From contig JAHHHM010000008.1 in NCBI GenBank assembly GCA_019359355.1, positions 158,694-222,693 on the forward strand: a DNA stretch of 64,000 bases, in the 5' to 3' direction. The notes beneath the pieces were generated by a model. The model had not been told where the DNA came from. It did not search any database and was given only the letters and a program-made list of their open reading frames with translations. This document shows, one piece after another, positions 49,812 through 59,600 of this stretch. This DNA is from Microcoleus vaginatus WJT46-NPBG5. Its GTDB lineage: Bacteria > Cyanobacteriota > Cyanobacteriia > Cyanobacteriales > Oscillatoriaceae. Every line of letters begins with the position of its first letter. Position 1 is the first letter of the stretch. The translations under genes and the position numbers were made by a program.

Positions 49812-51254
49812 ATGGACAGCAAACCGATTTCTTCGTTGATATTGGATGGTCTGCGCTCTTTTGGGCGCTTTTGCCGCTCTGAAGAGGGGCGCTGGCTCTG
49901 GTACATAATGGCAGCGGCAATTTACGCAGCAATTCTGGTATTACCGCTTCCAGGTTTTTCAATTGAGGCTAGGCGCTCATTAGCTGTGTTTGGCGTCGCT
50001 GTTTTCTTATGGGCGACTAATACGTTACCGCTTGCCGTCACCGGCTTGTTGATTCTGTTCTTATTACCCTTTAGCGGTGCGATTTCCACGAAAAGTACCT
50101 ACGCTTACTTTGGCGATCAAGCGGTGTTTTTCGTGTTGGGCGCACTGATCCTCACCAGCCCGATTATGAGATCCGGACTCAGCACTCGTTTAGCCCTAGC
50201 GGTGGTGAGTCGGTTTGGCCGAAATCAAAGTGCGCTGATCTTGTCTATTTTGGGTTTGGCGGCGGTGATGTCTTGTTTTATTAACGCCCACGCAGTTGCC
50301 GCGATGCTCTTCCCAATCGTGCTTGAGGTCGTCCGTGCTGCCGGTGGCAAGCCGGGAGGAAGTTTTGGTTTTGCGGCTTTTTTGGCGATGGCGTGGGGTG
50401 CGGTGATTGGCTCTAATACAACGTTACTAGGCGGCGCAAGAGGGCCGCTAGCTTTAGGAATATTGCAGAATGCTACCGGCCAGACGATTAGCTTCGTACA
50501 GTGGACACTGTGGTCAATTCCTGTGGTGCTGGTGTTGTTGTTGGCAGCCGGCGTTGTGCTGCTGATCGCGGGGCGAGGCGAAGAGGTTTCTCTACCGGCA
50601 GCACAGCAGTTTCTAGAAGCCCGCAATAACAAGCAGGGTCCCATTTCCCGGCGGGAAATTTATACAGCCGGTGTGATGCTGCTGACGATTGTTCTCTGGA
50701 TCTTTCAAGGAGATCGTTTAGGACTGGCAACAGTCGGATTTTTAGGGGTGTCCTTGGCATTTGTGCTGGGCATTGCCGATTGGCGCGAGGTAGAGGAGGA
50801 TGTCAATTGGGGAATTTTTGTGATGTATGGCAGTGCGATCGCCCTGAGTGCAGCATTGCGAGATACCGGCGCAGCGGAAGCGCTGACAAAGCAACTGCTT
50901 GCTTTGGGAATTGAATCACCCCTAGTGATTTTTGCTGCAGTTGTACTCATAGCGCTTGGCTTGACAGAGTTTATGAGCAATGCGGCAACGGTGGCAATGC
51001 TGATGCCGGTGGCGCTATCTTTGGCATCTAATTACGGCATCGATCCCCATGCGATTACACTAGGTGTTGTTGTGCCTGCCGGCTTGGGCTTCATGTTTCC
51101 CGTCAGCACGCCGGCAATTGCGATCGCAGTCGGCAGCGGGTTTGTGCGCCCCCTAGCCGTCTTGCGGTTGGGAATTTGGCTGGATATTCTCACTTTTTTG
51201 TTTTTTTTAGCGATGAGTAAACTGTATTGGCCTCTCGTGGGTTTGAGGTGGTAG
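49812..51254 (+). CDS. SLC13/DASS-family anion transporter
   Basis: The 480-residue protein has about a dozen hydrophobic segments. The two substrate/sodium-binding hairpins are readable: SCFINAHAVAAMLFPIVLEV near 155 and EFMSNAATVAMLMPVALSL near 400, each with the SN(T/A)-like signature. The family moves sulfate or di- and tricarboxylates with sodium across the inner membrane. The adjacent universal-stress-like gene and cysC favour sulfate, but this is contextual. It precedes the next gene by one base. Confidence 0.85.
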   Translation: MDSKPISSLILDGLRSFGRFCRSEEGRWLWYIMAAAIYAAILVLPLPGFSIEARRSLAVFGVAVFLWATNTLPLAVTGLLILFLLPFSGAISTKSTYAYFGDQAVFFVLGALILTSPIMRSGLSTRLALAVVSRFGRNQSALILSILGLAAVMSCFINAHAVAAMLFPIVLEVVRAAGGKPGGSFGFAAFLAMAWGAVIGSNTTLLGGARGPLALGILQNATGQTISFVQWTLWSIPVVLVLLLAAGVVLLIAGRGEEVSLPAAQQFLEARNNKQGPISRREIYTAGVMLLTIVLWIFQGDRLGLATVGFLGVSLAFVLGIADWREVEEDVNWGIFVMYGSAIALSAALRDTGAAEALTKQLLALGIESPLVIFAAVVLIALGLTEFMSNAATVAMLMPVALSLASNYGIDPHAITLGVVVPAGLGFMFPVSTPAIAIAVGSGFVRPLAVLRLGIWLDILTFLFFLAMSKLYWPLVGLRW

Positions 51255-51255
51255 G

Positions 51256-51687
51256 ATGGCAACCCAGGTGCTCGTGTTGACGAACCTCTATGCTTACGAA
51301 AAAGGACTGAATCGGGCATTGGAGGCAGCTAAGCTTGCCGGTGCCGGCATGAATGTGGTGTTTTTAATCGATCCGGGTTCTGTGGCTGATATCGTGCGCG
51401 GCTTGGGCCAGCAAGGTTGGCTAGGTTCTGGGGCGTTGCGAAATCTAGAAACTTCAATGTTAGAAGGCTATCGCGCTTTGGCTACCGACATTCTAGAGGA
51501 AGCGCAAAGCCGGTTTTCTGGGGCGGGGATTGCTGTGGAAACGAGTGTTAGAGAGATGTCGCCTCACAAATACATTTGCGATCTTTTAAATGAGAAATCC
51601 ATAACGGTTATGGTGAGCGGTTCTCCGTCGCTGGCCGGCAAATTACAGAAGATGTTAGGACAAATCGAATGGATTGAGGAAGAGTAA
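51256..51687 (+). CDS. USP-like small protein
   Basis: The 143-residue protein has a Rossmann-like alternating pattern (VLVLTNLYAYEKGLNRALEA, MNVVFLIDPGS, KYICDLLNEKSITVMVSGS) resembling universal stress proteins, without a clear ATP-binding GxxGxxxxG(S/T). It is immediately downstream of the transporter and likely part of its operon. Possibly a regulatory partner of transport. Confidence 0.6.
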   Translation: MATQVLVLTNLYAYEKGLNRALEAAKLAGAGMNVVFLIDPGSVADIVRGLGQQGWLGSGALRNLETSMLEGYRALATDILEEAQSRFSGAGIAVETSVREMSPHKYICDLLNEKSITVMVSGSPSLAGKLQKMLGQIEWIEEE

Positions 51688-51805
51688 TTGAGACTGGATG
51701 CCGGTACGATTGCCCAAACGCCCAGTGATGGAAAGGTAGACTTTTAAGCGATGTCCGAAAATGACCCGCCACCGAATCCGCACTTTTTGTACCGGCTTGC
51801 AGTAT

Positions 51806-51870
51806 ATTTTGGATTTTGGACTGCACGCAAGGCTAAAATCTAAAGTCTAAAATCTAAAATCGCAAAAAGT
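51806..51870 (+). repeat. Short heptamer repeat element, copy 1
   Basis: ATTTTGGATTTTGGA is followed by CTAAAATCTAAAGTCTAAAA and TCTAAAATC, a set of ~7 bp units (TCTAAAA) with a partly complementary first half. The same element recurs before prmC. Cyanobacterial short tandem repeats of this kind are common in intergenic DNA. Confidence 0.7.
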
Positions 51871-51886
51871 CGAGAGTTGAGCAAAG

Positions 51887-52420
51887 ATGGAACAACGTGG
51901 GGTGACAGTGTGGTTTACAGGACTCAGTGGTGCCGGTAAGACCACGATTAGTCGCGCAGTGGAGAAGAAACTGCGAGAGCGCGGGTACTTAGTAGAAGTT
52001 CTCGACGGCGACATTGTGCGTGAGAACTTGACCAAGGGGTTAGGTTTCAGTAAAGAAGACCGCGATGAGAATATCCGCCGCATCGGCTTTGTGGCGCATC
52101 TGTTGACGCGTAATGGGGTGATTGTCTTAGTTTCTGCGATCTCGCCCTATCGTGAGATTCGGGATGAGGTGCGGGGACGGATTGGGGATTTTGTTCAGGT
52201 TTATGTCAATGCGCCCCTGCAAGTGTGTGAAGATCGCGACGTGAAAGGGCTTTACAAAAAGGCGCGGGCGGGACAAATTAAGAACTTCACCGGCATTGAT
52301 GACCCGTATGAGTCACCTACTGACCCGGATGTGGAATGTCACACCGATCAGGAGAGTGAGGAAGAAAGTGCGCTGAAGGTTTTGCAGAAGTTAGAAGCCG
52401 CCGGCTATCTTCCTAAGTAA
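51887..52420 (+). CDS. cysC: Adenylylsulfate kinase CysC
   Basis: CysC phosphorylates APS to PAPS in sulfate assimilation. The 177-residue protein has Walker A GLSGAGKT at 12-19, the APS-binding DGDIVRENLTKGLGFSKEDR, the RDENIRRIGFVAHLL region and the lid RDVKGLYKKARAGQIKNFTG. Length is normal. It lies downstream of the SLC13-USP pair, separated by the heptamer repeat, so it may have its own promoter. Confidence 0.95.
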   Translation: MEQRGVTVWFTGLSGAGKTTISRAVEKKLRERGYLVEVLDGDIVRENLTKGLGFSKEDRDENIRRIGFVAHLLTRNGVIVLVSAISPYREIRDEVRGRIGDFVQVYVNAPLQVCEDRDVKGLYKKARAGQIKNFTGIDDPYESPTDPDVECHTDQESEEESALKVLQKLEAAGYLPK

Positions 52421-52762
52421 AGCTTGAAATCGGGCCGGCAACATCGCTAGACAGTTGCCGGTTATCTGTTCAAGTGCGAAGGGTGCGACATAAGAGTTTT
52501 TTTAACCGCAGATGCACGCAGATAAACGCAGATAAATGCAGATGATACCTCATCAAATTTTTATAAATGCGAGCCGGTTTTTATGACGAGAAACCTTGGT
52601 GATTGCTGTGGAAAAAGAGTTTAGGGTATAGAGAGGGAAAGGGGAAGTATCAAGAAAACTTTTTAGTTACTAAACCCCTGTCCCCTGCTTTATTCCTCAG
52701 TTAGGGTGAATGAGGATAACAAAAGCTATCCCTTTCGGTGGCCGCAGTTTTGCCCTATGCCT
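52421..52762. other. Intergenic region with decamer repeats
   Basis: Convergent spacer between cysC and raf1. It contains the decamer repeats at 52507-52546 and no gene. Confidence 0.4.
52507..52546 (+). repeat. Decamer tandem repeat
   Basis: CGCAGATGCA, CGCAGATAAA, CGCAGATAAA and TGCAGATGAT: four 10 bp units. Similar CGCAGAT arrays are widespread in bacterial intergenic DNA. Confidence 0.75.
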
Positions 52763-53830
52763 TTATTCGTCAATTTGCCAAGGATCTTTTGTAAACTCTT
52801 CATCCAAAACTTTTTTCGGACGCATGATTAAAATCACTCGCCCGATAATGGGGATGTCTGGGCTTTCTGGAAACCACTGCAATTGCAACTGGCCGGCAGT
52901 GTCTACTAAAAAGTAGTTGTTGGCATCCCATTCTTGCTGGGTTCTGTCTACAACGATTAACACTTCTTCGGGTTTGCCGGGAAGTGGACTGGGTAGTTGT
53001 TCGCTGTCACACAAAATGACGATGGGATCTTCGGCTTGGCGCAGCACTTGCCAGCCGGGGATGGGAACCCAGTCTTGGTTTGCGACTGAATGAATGATTT
53101 TAAATGGCCCGGTTTCTTGCACCGGCATCACGGCTTGCAATTGGGCTGATGTCAGGGGCATTTTCCCGACAATTGGCAAAACGCGGGGCAGTTCATCGGA
53201 GGTTTCCAGACGGTAAACCGGCAAGCGAGGGGCCGGTTGTGATGACACTACGCTAAAGTCTGTCAGCAGTTTCTCTACTTGTTGCCTAGCTGTCTGAGTG
53301 TGTGCAAACCTCAAGCCTTGAGCAATAAAACGTGATCGCTCTTGCAAGTCGGCTTTTTGTTTGGCGAGTTTCCAAAAGTAATAAGCAGTCGCATCACCCG
53401 GATGGTTGGTAAAGCCTTCTGGTAACTTCCCAAGCCGGGAGAAGTCTTTAATTGCTTTGGCAACGTCACGGGAGGCTTCGATATCCAGCGAGTGGGCAAC
53501 GATTAATTCGGCGGCGGCGGCACGTTCCGGCTGCGTCAGAATGCGTAATTCATACAGGATCTCACTACCGCGACGCTCAAAGTATTCTCGCGCTGCCTCT
53601 GAAACGCCGGTACTCACCATTGAGCTGTAGACTTGAGCACCGACGATTACTTGATTTTGCTGGATTGGTTCAAAGCCGGTTTCTTCAAAGATTTCCTGGG
53701 GTTGATAACCGGCTTTTTGCAGGGTTTGGCAGGCTTGTCCCCATTCTACCCAGGTGCCTTCTTTGCGCCGCAGGGAGAATATTAAGTCTTTATGTTCGGG
53801 ATTTGGGGTATCTTGTGGTGTTTCAGTCAT
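52763..53830 (-). CDS. raf1: Rubisco accumulation factor 1
   Basis: Raf1 is a dimeric chaperone that helps assemble Rubisco large subunits. About 355 residues from the ATG at 53830 (MTETPQDTPNPEHKDLIFSL); an ATG five codons upstream is possible. The N-terminal alpha domain (WGQACQTLQKAGYQPQEIFE, then FEPIQQNQVIVGAQVYSSM) and the C-terminal beta dimerisation domain (RLPVYRLETSDELPRVLPIV, GPFKIIHSVANQDWVPIPGW) are both present at full length. It is a monocistronic minus-strand gene. Confidence 0.93.
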   Translation of the reverse strand: MTETPQDTPNPEHKDLIFSLRRKEGTWVEWGQACQTLQKAGYQPQEIFEETGFEPIQQNQVIVGAQVYSSMVSTGVSEAAREYFERRGSEILYELRILTQPERAAAAELIVAHSLDIEASRDVAKAIKDFSRLGKLPEGFTNHPGDATAYYFWKLAKQKADLQERSRFIAQGLRFAHTQTARQQVEKLLTDFSVVSSQPAPRLPVYRLETSDELPRVLPIVGKMPLTSAQLQAVMPVQETGPFKIIHSVANQDWVPIPGWQVLRQAEDPIVILCDSEQLPSPLPGKPEEVLIVVDRTQQEWDANNYFLVDTAGQLQLQWFPESPDIPIIGRVILIMRPKKVLDEEFTKDPWQIDE

Positions 53831-54029
53831 CGTAGGAGCCAGCAAACAAAGGTTTTATCACTTAGCAATTCGCAATGCGTTTGCCAAAAGCTAACGACTA
53901 AGGGATTTATTCAATTTAGCGCGATTGCGTTCCCCTGCCTTGGTTTATCTAACCGGCAAGCGGCTTGCTCAGTAATCCCGTTGGGCGGTAAGCTCGAACA
54001 GTTAGCGAGCACCGGCATGGGGAGACATC

Positions 54030-54878
54030 GTGGCAATTGACGAACAATTGATTGAGGTAGGGAAGCTGAAGTGGTTTTACCGGCAAGCTAAGCCCATTGG
54101 CAAGAGTGATAAGCTGCCGGTGCTGTTGCTACACGGTTTACCTTCCCAGAGTTACAGTTGGAATGAAGTTTTGCCGGCTTTGGCAGAGCAAGGTTTTCGC
54201 GCAATTGCTCCCGATTGGATCGGGTTTGGCTTATCGTCTAAACCAGACCGACGCGACTTTGCCTATACCCCAGATGCGTTTATTGATGCGCTTGCCGGCT
54301 TTATTGAAGTTTTGGAAATTGAGCGATTTTATTTAGTTGTTCAGGGATTTTTGGGTTCTGTCGGCTTGCAATATGCGCTGCGTCATTCAGAGCAAATTGA
54401 GCGCTTAGTGATTCTCAATACGCCGGTGACGACAGATGCCAAGTTGCCTTGGAAGATTAAGCAATTGGGTTTGCCGCTGGTGGGAGATATGATGACCCAA
54501 GATCCGCTACTGGTTGACCGAACGCTGGAAGGCGGCAGCGGCTACCAAATATCCGATAAAGATTTAGATGTGTACCGGCGTCCGTTTCTCAAGAGTTCCG
54601 ACGCAGGGCGCAGTTTGCTCTACACTGTCAGAAATATGCAGATGGTTCCGGCAATGGCAGAAATTGCCGCCGGCTTTCCCGCATGGCAGCAACCCACTTT
54701 GATGATCTGGGGAATGAACGATCCTTGGCTGCCTTTCTCCCAAGCACAAACCTTTGCCAACAGCCTTCAAAATGCAGAAGTTGTTAAGTTAGAAGAAGGC
54801 CGGCACTACCCCCAAGAACATTGGTCTGAAAAAGTATGTAATGCAATGATCCCGTTTTTGCGCCGGCAAGAAATTTAG
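54030..54878 (+). CDS. Alpha/beta-hydrolase lacking usual nucleophile
   Basis: The 282-residue protein (GTG start) has a haloalkane-dehalogenase-like fold: oxyanion motif LLHGLPSQSYSWNEVLP, DWIGFGLSSKP, cap region and C-terminal LMIWGMNDPWLPF and EGRHYPQEHW (acid and His). At the nucleophile elbow it reads LVVQGFLGSVGLQ where active relatives have VVQDWGG or GHSxG, so Asp/Ser is replaced by Gly. It may be a non-hydrolytic binding protein or use another residue. It reads as part of a cyanobacterial subfamily, but conservation of this change was not tested. Confidence 0.85.
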   Translation: MAIDEQLIEVGKLKWFYRQAKPIGKSDKLPVLLLHGLPSQSYSWNEVLPALAEQGFRAIAPDWIGFGLSSKPDRRDFAYTPDAFIDALAGFIEVLEIERFYLVVQGFLGSVGLQYALRHSEQIERLVILNTPVTTDAKLPWKIKQLGLPLVGDMMTQDPLLVDRTLEGGSGYQISDKDLDVYRRPFLKSSDAGRSLLYTVRNMQMVPAMAEIAAGFPAWQQPTLMIWGMNDPWLPFSQAQTFANSLQNAEVVKLEEGRHYPQEHWSEKVCNAMIPFLRRQEI

Positions 54879-54897
54879 CCCAGTCTTTTCCATTGGG

Positions 54898-55473
54898 TTA
54901 ATACCCAGGTTCGTTCCCTGGTTTCCACTTAATATTGCAGCCAATACTCGGCTTTTGTTCTGGGTTGACTGGCTGATCGGCTAGCACCGCATCCAGGGCA
55001 GATCGTAAATCTTTGCCGGTCACAGGCAACCCGTTACTAGGCCGACTATCGTCTAATTGGCCCCGATAGACCAGTTGCCGGTTGGCATCAAATACGAAAA
55101 AGTCTGGTGTGCAAGCGGCTGTGTAAGCTTTGGCTGTTTCTTGGCTGGCGTCATAACCGTAGGGGAAGGTGAAGCCGAGTTCTTGCGCCATTGTTTTAAG
55201 TTTATCGGGGGCATCCTCCGGATGGGTTGCCACATTGTTAGCGCTGATCGCTAGAATGCCAACATTTTTGCCGGCATAGTCTTTGCCAATTTGCGCGAGT
55301 TCTGTCTGTATGTGCTTGACGAAGGGACAATGCCGGCAAATAAACATCACGAGCAGTGCTTTTTTGCCGGCAAATGTGGCAAGAGATATTGTTTGACCGG
55401 AAACGACATCCGGCAGATGAAAATCCGGCGCTTGAGTTTCTAGCGCCAACATTGTTGACGGGGTTAATGCCAT
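54898..55473 (-). CDS. Thioredoxin-fold redoxin
   Basis: The 191-residue AhpC/TSA-type protein starts with MLALETQAPDFHLPDVVSGQ and carries the motif MFICRHCPFVKHI. CRHC forms a CxxC dithiol, unlike one-Cys peroxiredoxins. Later motifs are GILAISANNVATHPEDAP and ACTPDFFVFDANRQLVYRGQ (cis-Pro in CTPDF). Probably a cytosolic thiol oxidoreductase or peroxiredoxin-like enzyme. Convergent with the hydrolase gene. Confidence 0.85.
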   Translation of the reverse strand: MALTPSTMLALETQAPDFHLPDVVSGQTISLATFAGKKALLVMFICRHCPFVKHIQTELAQIGKDYAGKNVGILAISANNVATHPEDAPDKLKTMAQELGFTFPYGYDASQETAKAYTAACTPDFFVFDANRQLVYRGQLDDSRPSNGLPVTGKDLRSALDAVLADQPVNPEQKPSIGCNIKWKPGNEPGY

Positions 55474-55711
55474 AACATTAGCTGCTGAATCTTTAATTTA
55501 TTTCATCAGTTTAAAGGCTGGCGATCTAGACACACAAGTGAAAGTTTGCGCTCCTGCGAGTTGAAAGGAAAAAATAAATTTAACCACTGAAAATAACTTT
55601 TCAAAAATTTCTGTAAATCTATCTTTAGGAGGATTTAGAGAAGACACCCGCGCCCTTAGATGTAGAGCATCTGCTTAATAAATAAGGGCGCACTCCCAGT
55701 TAAAGACAACA

Positions 55712-56224
55712 ATGATAAATTTTTTTAAGTCGAACTCCTCAGCAATTCCAGAGGAGTTCATTACTCCTGCTAGCTTGATTATTCAAGCCACCACGGACAC
55801 AGAACGCATTCATCTATCGGGTTATTGTATGTCTGTTAGTGGGGTGCTTATGGCGATTTCTCAAACATTGGAGGAAACCGGCGGTAGCATTACCCACTGC
55901 ACGATGGAAACGGACACACTCAACCGGCAGATTGTAATGGAGCTACAGATGCCGGCGCTTTCAACACTGGAAGTTATTCGCCGTGCTATCCACTCAGCCG
56001 ATGGCATTATTCAAAGGCTTCAGATCGACTATGGTATCCGGCCAATGATGTCGGCAGCGGGTAGCGATCAGGGCGAACACCGCAACCGCCGGTTTAATGT
56101 TTCTCCTAAGCCTTGTTTAGGCTGCCGCTATTATCATGGTCAGCACTATGGGGGCCACTACTTAATTTGTGCTATTCATCCCTATGGCCCAGAGCAAAAA
56201 GAGTGCCGCGACCGGCAAGAATAA
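55712..56224 (+). CDS. Cyanobacterial hypothetical with Cys-rich tail
   Basis: The 170-residue protein has an N-terminal ~115-residue domain of mixed alpha/beta pattern (HLSGYCMSVSGVLMAISQTL, TLEVIRRAIHSADGIIQRLQ). The tail is short and Cys-rich: CLGCRYYHGQHYGGHYLICA, then PYGPEQKECRD. The three- to four-Cys tail with His residues resembles a small metal-binding module. Function unknown. Confidence 0.6.
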   Translation: MINFFKSNSSAIPEEFITPASLIIQATTDTERIHLSGYCMSVSGVLMAISQTLEETGGSITHCTMETDTLNRQIVMELQMPALSTLEVIRRAIHSADGIIQRLQIDYGIRPMMSAAGSDQGEHRNRRFNVSPKPCLGCRYYHGQHYGGHYLICAIHPYGPEQKECRDRQE

Positions 56225-56412
56225 AACGCTGGAAATCTTCGGAAAATCCCTAAAAATTTGTCGAAATGTTAATTTTTATTAAAAAAATAAATAATTCTAT
56301 ACGTTTAAATAAACTTTAATGAAAGTTCAGGGAATTTGCAGTTTATACTGAGTTGTAATTTTCAATACAATTTTCATAGAACCCTAAATAAATTTAACAA
56401 AGTGTACTTATT

Positions 56413-57453
56413 ATGATAGCTAACGTGATTACTGGGCCAAGACAGAGCTTCACCCGTGATGAACTGCTCCAACGCTACGCATCAGGGGCGAGAGATTTTA
56501 GTCGGGCCAGCTTAAGTAAAGCGGATCTGAGTGAGACAGATTTGAGTGGGGCGTATCTCAGTGGAGCCGGTTTAAGCAAAGCCGATTTGAGGGGAGCCAA
56601 ACTCATTAAAGCTAACCTGCATGGAGCAAGTCTCAGTGGGGCAAATCTCAGTGGAGCTGACTTGAGTGGAGCGGATCTGAGCGGCGCACACTTAAACTGG
56701 GCAGACTTGAGCGGAGCCAACTTGACGGGAGCGATCCTAACAGGCGCAGATGTGAGCGGCGCTAACCTCAGCGGAGCCAATCTCAGCAAAAGCCAGCTCA
56801 GTCACACCTACTTGATAGGCACCAATCTCAGCAAAGCCGATTTGAGCGGAGCTAATCTCACCCAAGCTAGTTTGAACAAGGCAGACTTGAGTCAGGCTAA
56901 CCTGAGCAAGGCACACCTCCGGGGGGCAAAGCTACGGCAAGCAAACCTGAGCGAGGCTGATTTATCTCAGGCAAACTTGGCCGGCGCGAACCTAAACTCA
57001 GCAAATCTAAACAACGCACATTTAAATGGGGCGAATCTCAGTGAAGCTGATTTAACTGAAGCAACGTTAGGACGTGCCAATTTGAGTAAGACAAACTTGA
57101 GTAAGACAGACTTAAGAAATACTTGTTTAAAGCAGGCTAATTTGAGTGGGGTTAATCTGAGTGGGGCAGAGTTGAGTGGCACTGATTTAAGCGGAAAACT
57201 GCTAACCGGAGCGAACTTGAGTGGTGCCAGTTTGAGCTTAGCAAATCTCAGTGGGGCTTACTTGATTCAAGCTAACTTGAGCGGTGCTAATCTTGCCGGC
57301 GCGAATCTGAGTGGCTCACATCTAATTGGCACCAATTTGTCTGAGGCAGATTTGACGAGCGCGAATTTGCGAAATGCGAATGTAGCGGACGCAGATCGCC
57401 GGGGAATCAAGCTGAAGGGAGCCACCTTACCTAATGGCAAAATCTATCAATAG
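56413..57453 (+). CDS. Pentapeptide-repeat protein
   Basis: 346 residues, almost all A(D/N)LSx(A/T) pentapeptides from residue ~30 to 335, which form a right-handed quadrilateral beta helix. The N-terminal ~28 residues (QSFTRDELLQRYASGARDFS) are a common cap in cyanobacterial members. No extra catalytic domain and no signal peptide. The role is unknown. Some pentapeptide proteins bind DNA gyrase, but most cyanobacterial ones have no assigned function. Confidence 0.93.
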   Translation: MIANVITGPRQSFTRDELLQRYASGARDFSRASLSKADLSETDLSGAYLSGAGLSKADLRGAKLIKANLHGASLSGANLSGADLSGADLSGAHLNWADLSGANLTGAILTGADVSGANLSGANLSKSQLSHTYLIGTNLSKADLSGANLTQASLNKADLSQANLSKAHLRGAKLRQANLSEADLSQANLAGANLNSANLNNAHLNGANLSEADLTEATLGRANLSKTNLSKTDLRNTCLKQANLSGVNLSGAELSGTDLSGKLLTGANLSGASLSLANLSGAYLIQANLSGANLAGANLSGSHLIGTNLSEADLTSANLRNANVADADRRGIKLKGATLPNGKIYQ

Positions 57454-57604
57454 AAGATTTTAACAAGAGAAATTGCGAGTTCCCCTGAATATAAACACTC
57501 AATTTAATCGTCCAATTTTAAAATTGAGCTGAATTTTTGATGCGGTTTTTTCAGTAATTTTTTAATTCAAGTGGGTGCCGGCATAAATTCTTCAAGTGTC
57601 TATT

Positions 57605-57622
57605 CATACCAAATCCGGTTAA
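57605..57622 (+). repeat. Solo IS630-type end
   Basis: CATACCAAATCCGGTTAA repeats the outer end of the IS630 element that starts 60 bases to the right. A lone terminal repeat suggests an earlier insertion or a nested miniature element. Confidence 0.6.
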
Positions 57623-57666
57623 TAAAGGCTACTGATAAGCTAACTATAGTTCAACCAATGATAGTC

Positions 57667-58882
57667 ATACCAAATCCGGTTATGACAGACACCCTACAGA
57701 TTGACCAAATCCTCTTGGAGCAAAGGTTTTGGCTTAGGTGAAAGGAGTTATACCAAAAAGGATTTGGTATCAGTTAAGTTTTTGACCTGAGTTGTCATTT
57801 CTTGAAGATGACAGCACCGGGCCGCTAACACATCTTCCAATTGTTCAATGGTTTCAAAGTGTTCATTAGCCAACGGTTCATCAACTAATGACCATAACCT
57901 TTCCGCTGGTTGCAATTGAGGAGAGTAGGGGGGCAAAAATTCCGTAATGATTGCACTTGGTAAGTTAAATTTTGCGCTCCTATGCCATCCGGCTTGGTCT
58001 TGGACAAGCAAAATAATCTTTTGGGAACAAGCCCCAACTTCACTAGCAAACGTCGCCAAAACGAGGTTTAACCATTGAGTATTGACCCGGGGCACTAAAT
58101 ACCAATAAGTTTTTCCAGTTTTCGGTTCGACAAATCCATACACATATAACCATTCATACCGATGTTGGACAATGGCGATGGGTCTTTCTCCCACAGGAGA
58201 CCAGACTTTTCTGAGGATGGGTTTAAGTCCAACGCGATGTTCATCAAAAAACCACACTTCAATTTCAGCACAGGGATATTTTTCCTGAAGTTGTTTGACT
58301 CGCCGGGGTAAGTTTTCTTGGAACTGCTGCTGTAATTGCGGATCTCCTTGGCGATGTTTAGGTCTGGGCCTTCTTTGCCAAGAGTAATTGCACTTTTTTA
58401 GGTAATCCCAGCCTCTTTGATTGCTGACTTTTTCCCTGTGAGTTTCTTTCTCAATCCATCGGGCGACTTTAGGCCCAGTCCAAACGCCCTGGTCTGATGG
58501 TGTTTCTCTGAGTGCTTGAATTAAATTTTCCAGTTGTTGCTGATTTAATAATGGAGGTAAACCTCGGCGATGGGTTCGCGGAGTTTTTCGTTTATTTTTA
58601 ACACCTTCTTCGCCTGTTTCGTTATATCTTTTCAGAATCTTTTTCGCGTATTGATAGTCTAATCCTAGGGCAAGAGCGCTATTTTTTATAGTTCATCCCA
58701 AGGAGATTTTCCACAGTAAGCCCCATCTTCTTGATTCGACTGGGTCTTGACTTTTGAGATACTTTTGTTTTAGTTCATCAGAATTGAAATGATTGGCTAA
58801 ATAAGCAGCTTTCGGCATAGCGGGATTTGCCCCGATTGAGTTCTCAGTTTTATCAGTAGTCTATCATAACCGGATTTCGTAT
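57667..58882 (-). mobile_element. IS630-family element
   Basis: Terminal inverted repeats ATACCAAATCCGGTTATGAC (left) and, reversed, ATACGAAATCCGGTTATGAT (right) differ at two positions over 24 bases. TA dinucleotides at both ends fit the IS630 target. One transposase gene is inside. Confidence 0.85.
57748..58818 (-). pseudogene. IS630 transposase with one nonsense codon
   Basis: The frame from ATG 58818 encodes MPKAAYLANHFNSDELKQKY and reaches ISLG, then TGA at 58693-58695, then continues unbroken as TIKNSALALGLDYQYAKKIL to the end, ~356 codons in all. Relatives have Trp at this site (TGG to TGA). The DDE core is present: WFFDEHRVGLKPILRKVW, ILLVQDQAGWH and FLPPYSPQLQPAERLWS. A single change has therefore probably inactivated a recent copy. 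Confidence 0.85.
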
Positions 58883-59248
58883 CATTCGCTTCTAATTTCG
58901 TTTCTTGCTTCCCCACTGCTCGATTGACGGTACGCATAGCCGCTGCACGATGACTCTTGGGCGCTGCTTTCTCCATCGCCGGCAATTCCTCAAGTTTCCC
59001 CACTCTAGCCAGCCACAAAGCGAACTTTAGCCCTGTTGCGGAGGATTTAAAGCCGGTGATCCAGGGATTGCTCTCACATTGGCTCTCCTCCTCTGTGGTT
59101 ACCCGCGCCAAATCTTCCGCTTCTGAAGCAGCCGATGTTTTCCGCAACCGTGAATTTACTGACCTCTCTCGCTTGTTTTTGAAGGAAACGCGCTTGCTCT
59201 TGAAGGAAACGCGTAGTATAATGTAAAGCTGCTGGAATAAAGCGCGGC
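58883..59248. other. Unassigned region
   Basis: Overlapping open frames exist on both strands (58797-59273 minus, 58957-59226 plus), none with a recognisable motif. A 20-base block (AGGAAACGCG preceded by CTTGTTTTTGA or CTTGCTCTTGA) is duplicated in tandem near 59173-59211. Possibly the remnant of another mobile element. Confidence 0.3.
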
Positions 59249-59527
59249 TTGGTAGCAGACTTGGTAAGTTCAATCAAACTTGGCAAATCCTGTAAAACCC
59301 AGCAACCTGAAGCAAAGTTCGGTGTCGCGCCTACAGTTAACGGTAAAATTTACAGGCGTCATCAGTGCCGGTCTTGCAAGCAAGCACAGCAAAACAAGCG
59401 AAGACAAGAAACATCCACTTGGGTTGCTGAGTTTAAAAAAACCTTGTATTCTGTGAGATGCGGGTGTGCTGATTATCGCTCCTTGGAGTTTAATCACCTT
59501 GACCCTAGGGAAAAGGTGCGTCGTTAG
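59249..59527 (+). pseudogene. Truncated HNH-type protein
   Basis: The 92-codon frame contains GKIYRRHQCRSCKQAQQNKR, then VRCGCADYRSLEFNHLDPRE and KVRR before a stop. The CRSC / CGC..Y..LEFNH order is that of small HNH or zinc-ribbon endonucleases, but the protein ends right after the LEFNHLDP histidine motif, where family members normally continue. Probably cut by a frameshift. The real start is uncertain. Confidence 0.5.
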
Positions 59528-59600
59528 CTAAAATCAGAAGAAAGATAAAAAAGTGTATCATTCTGTGGGCAAACTGCCATAGAATAGAACAAGAGAACAA

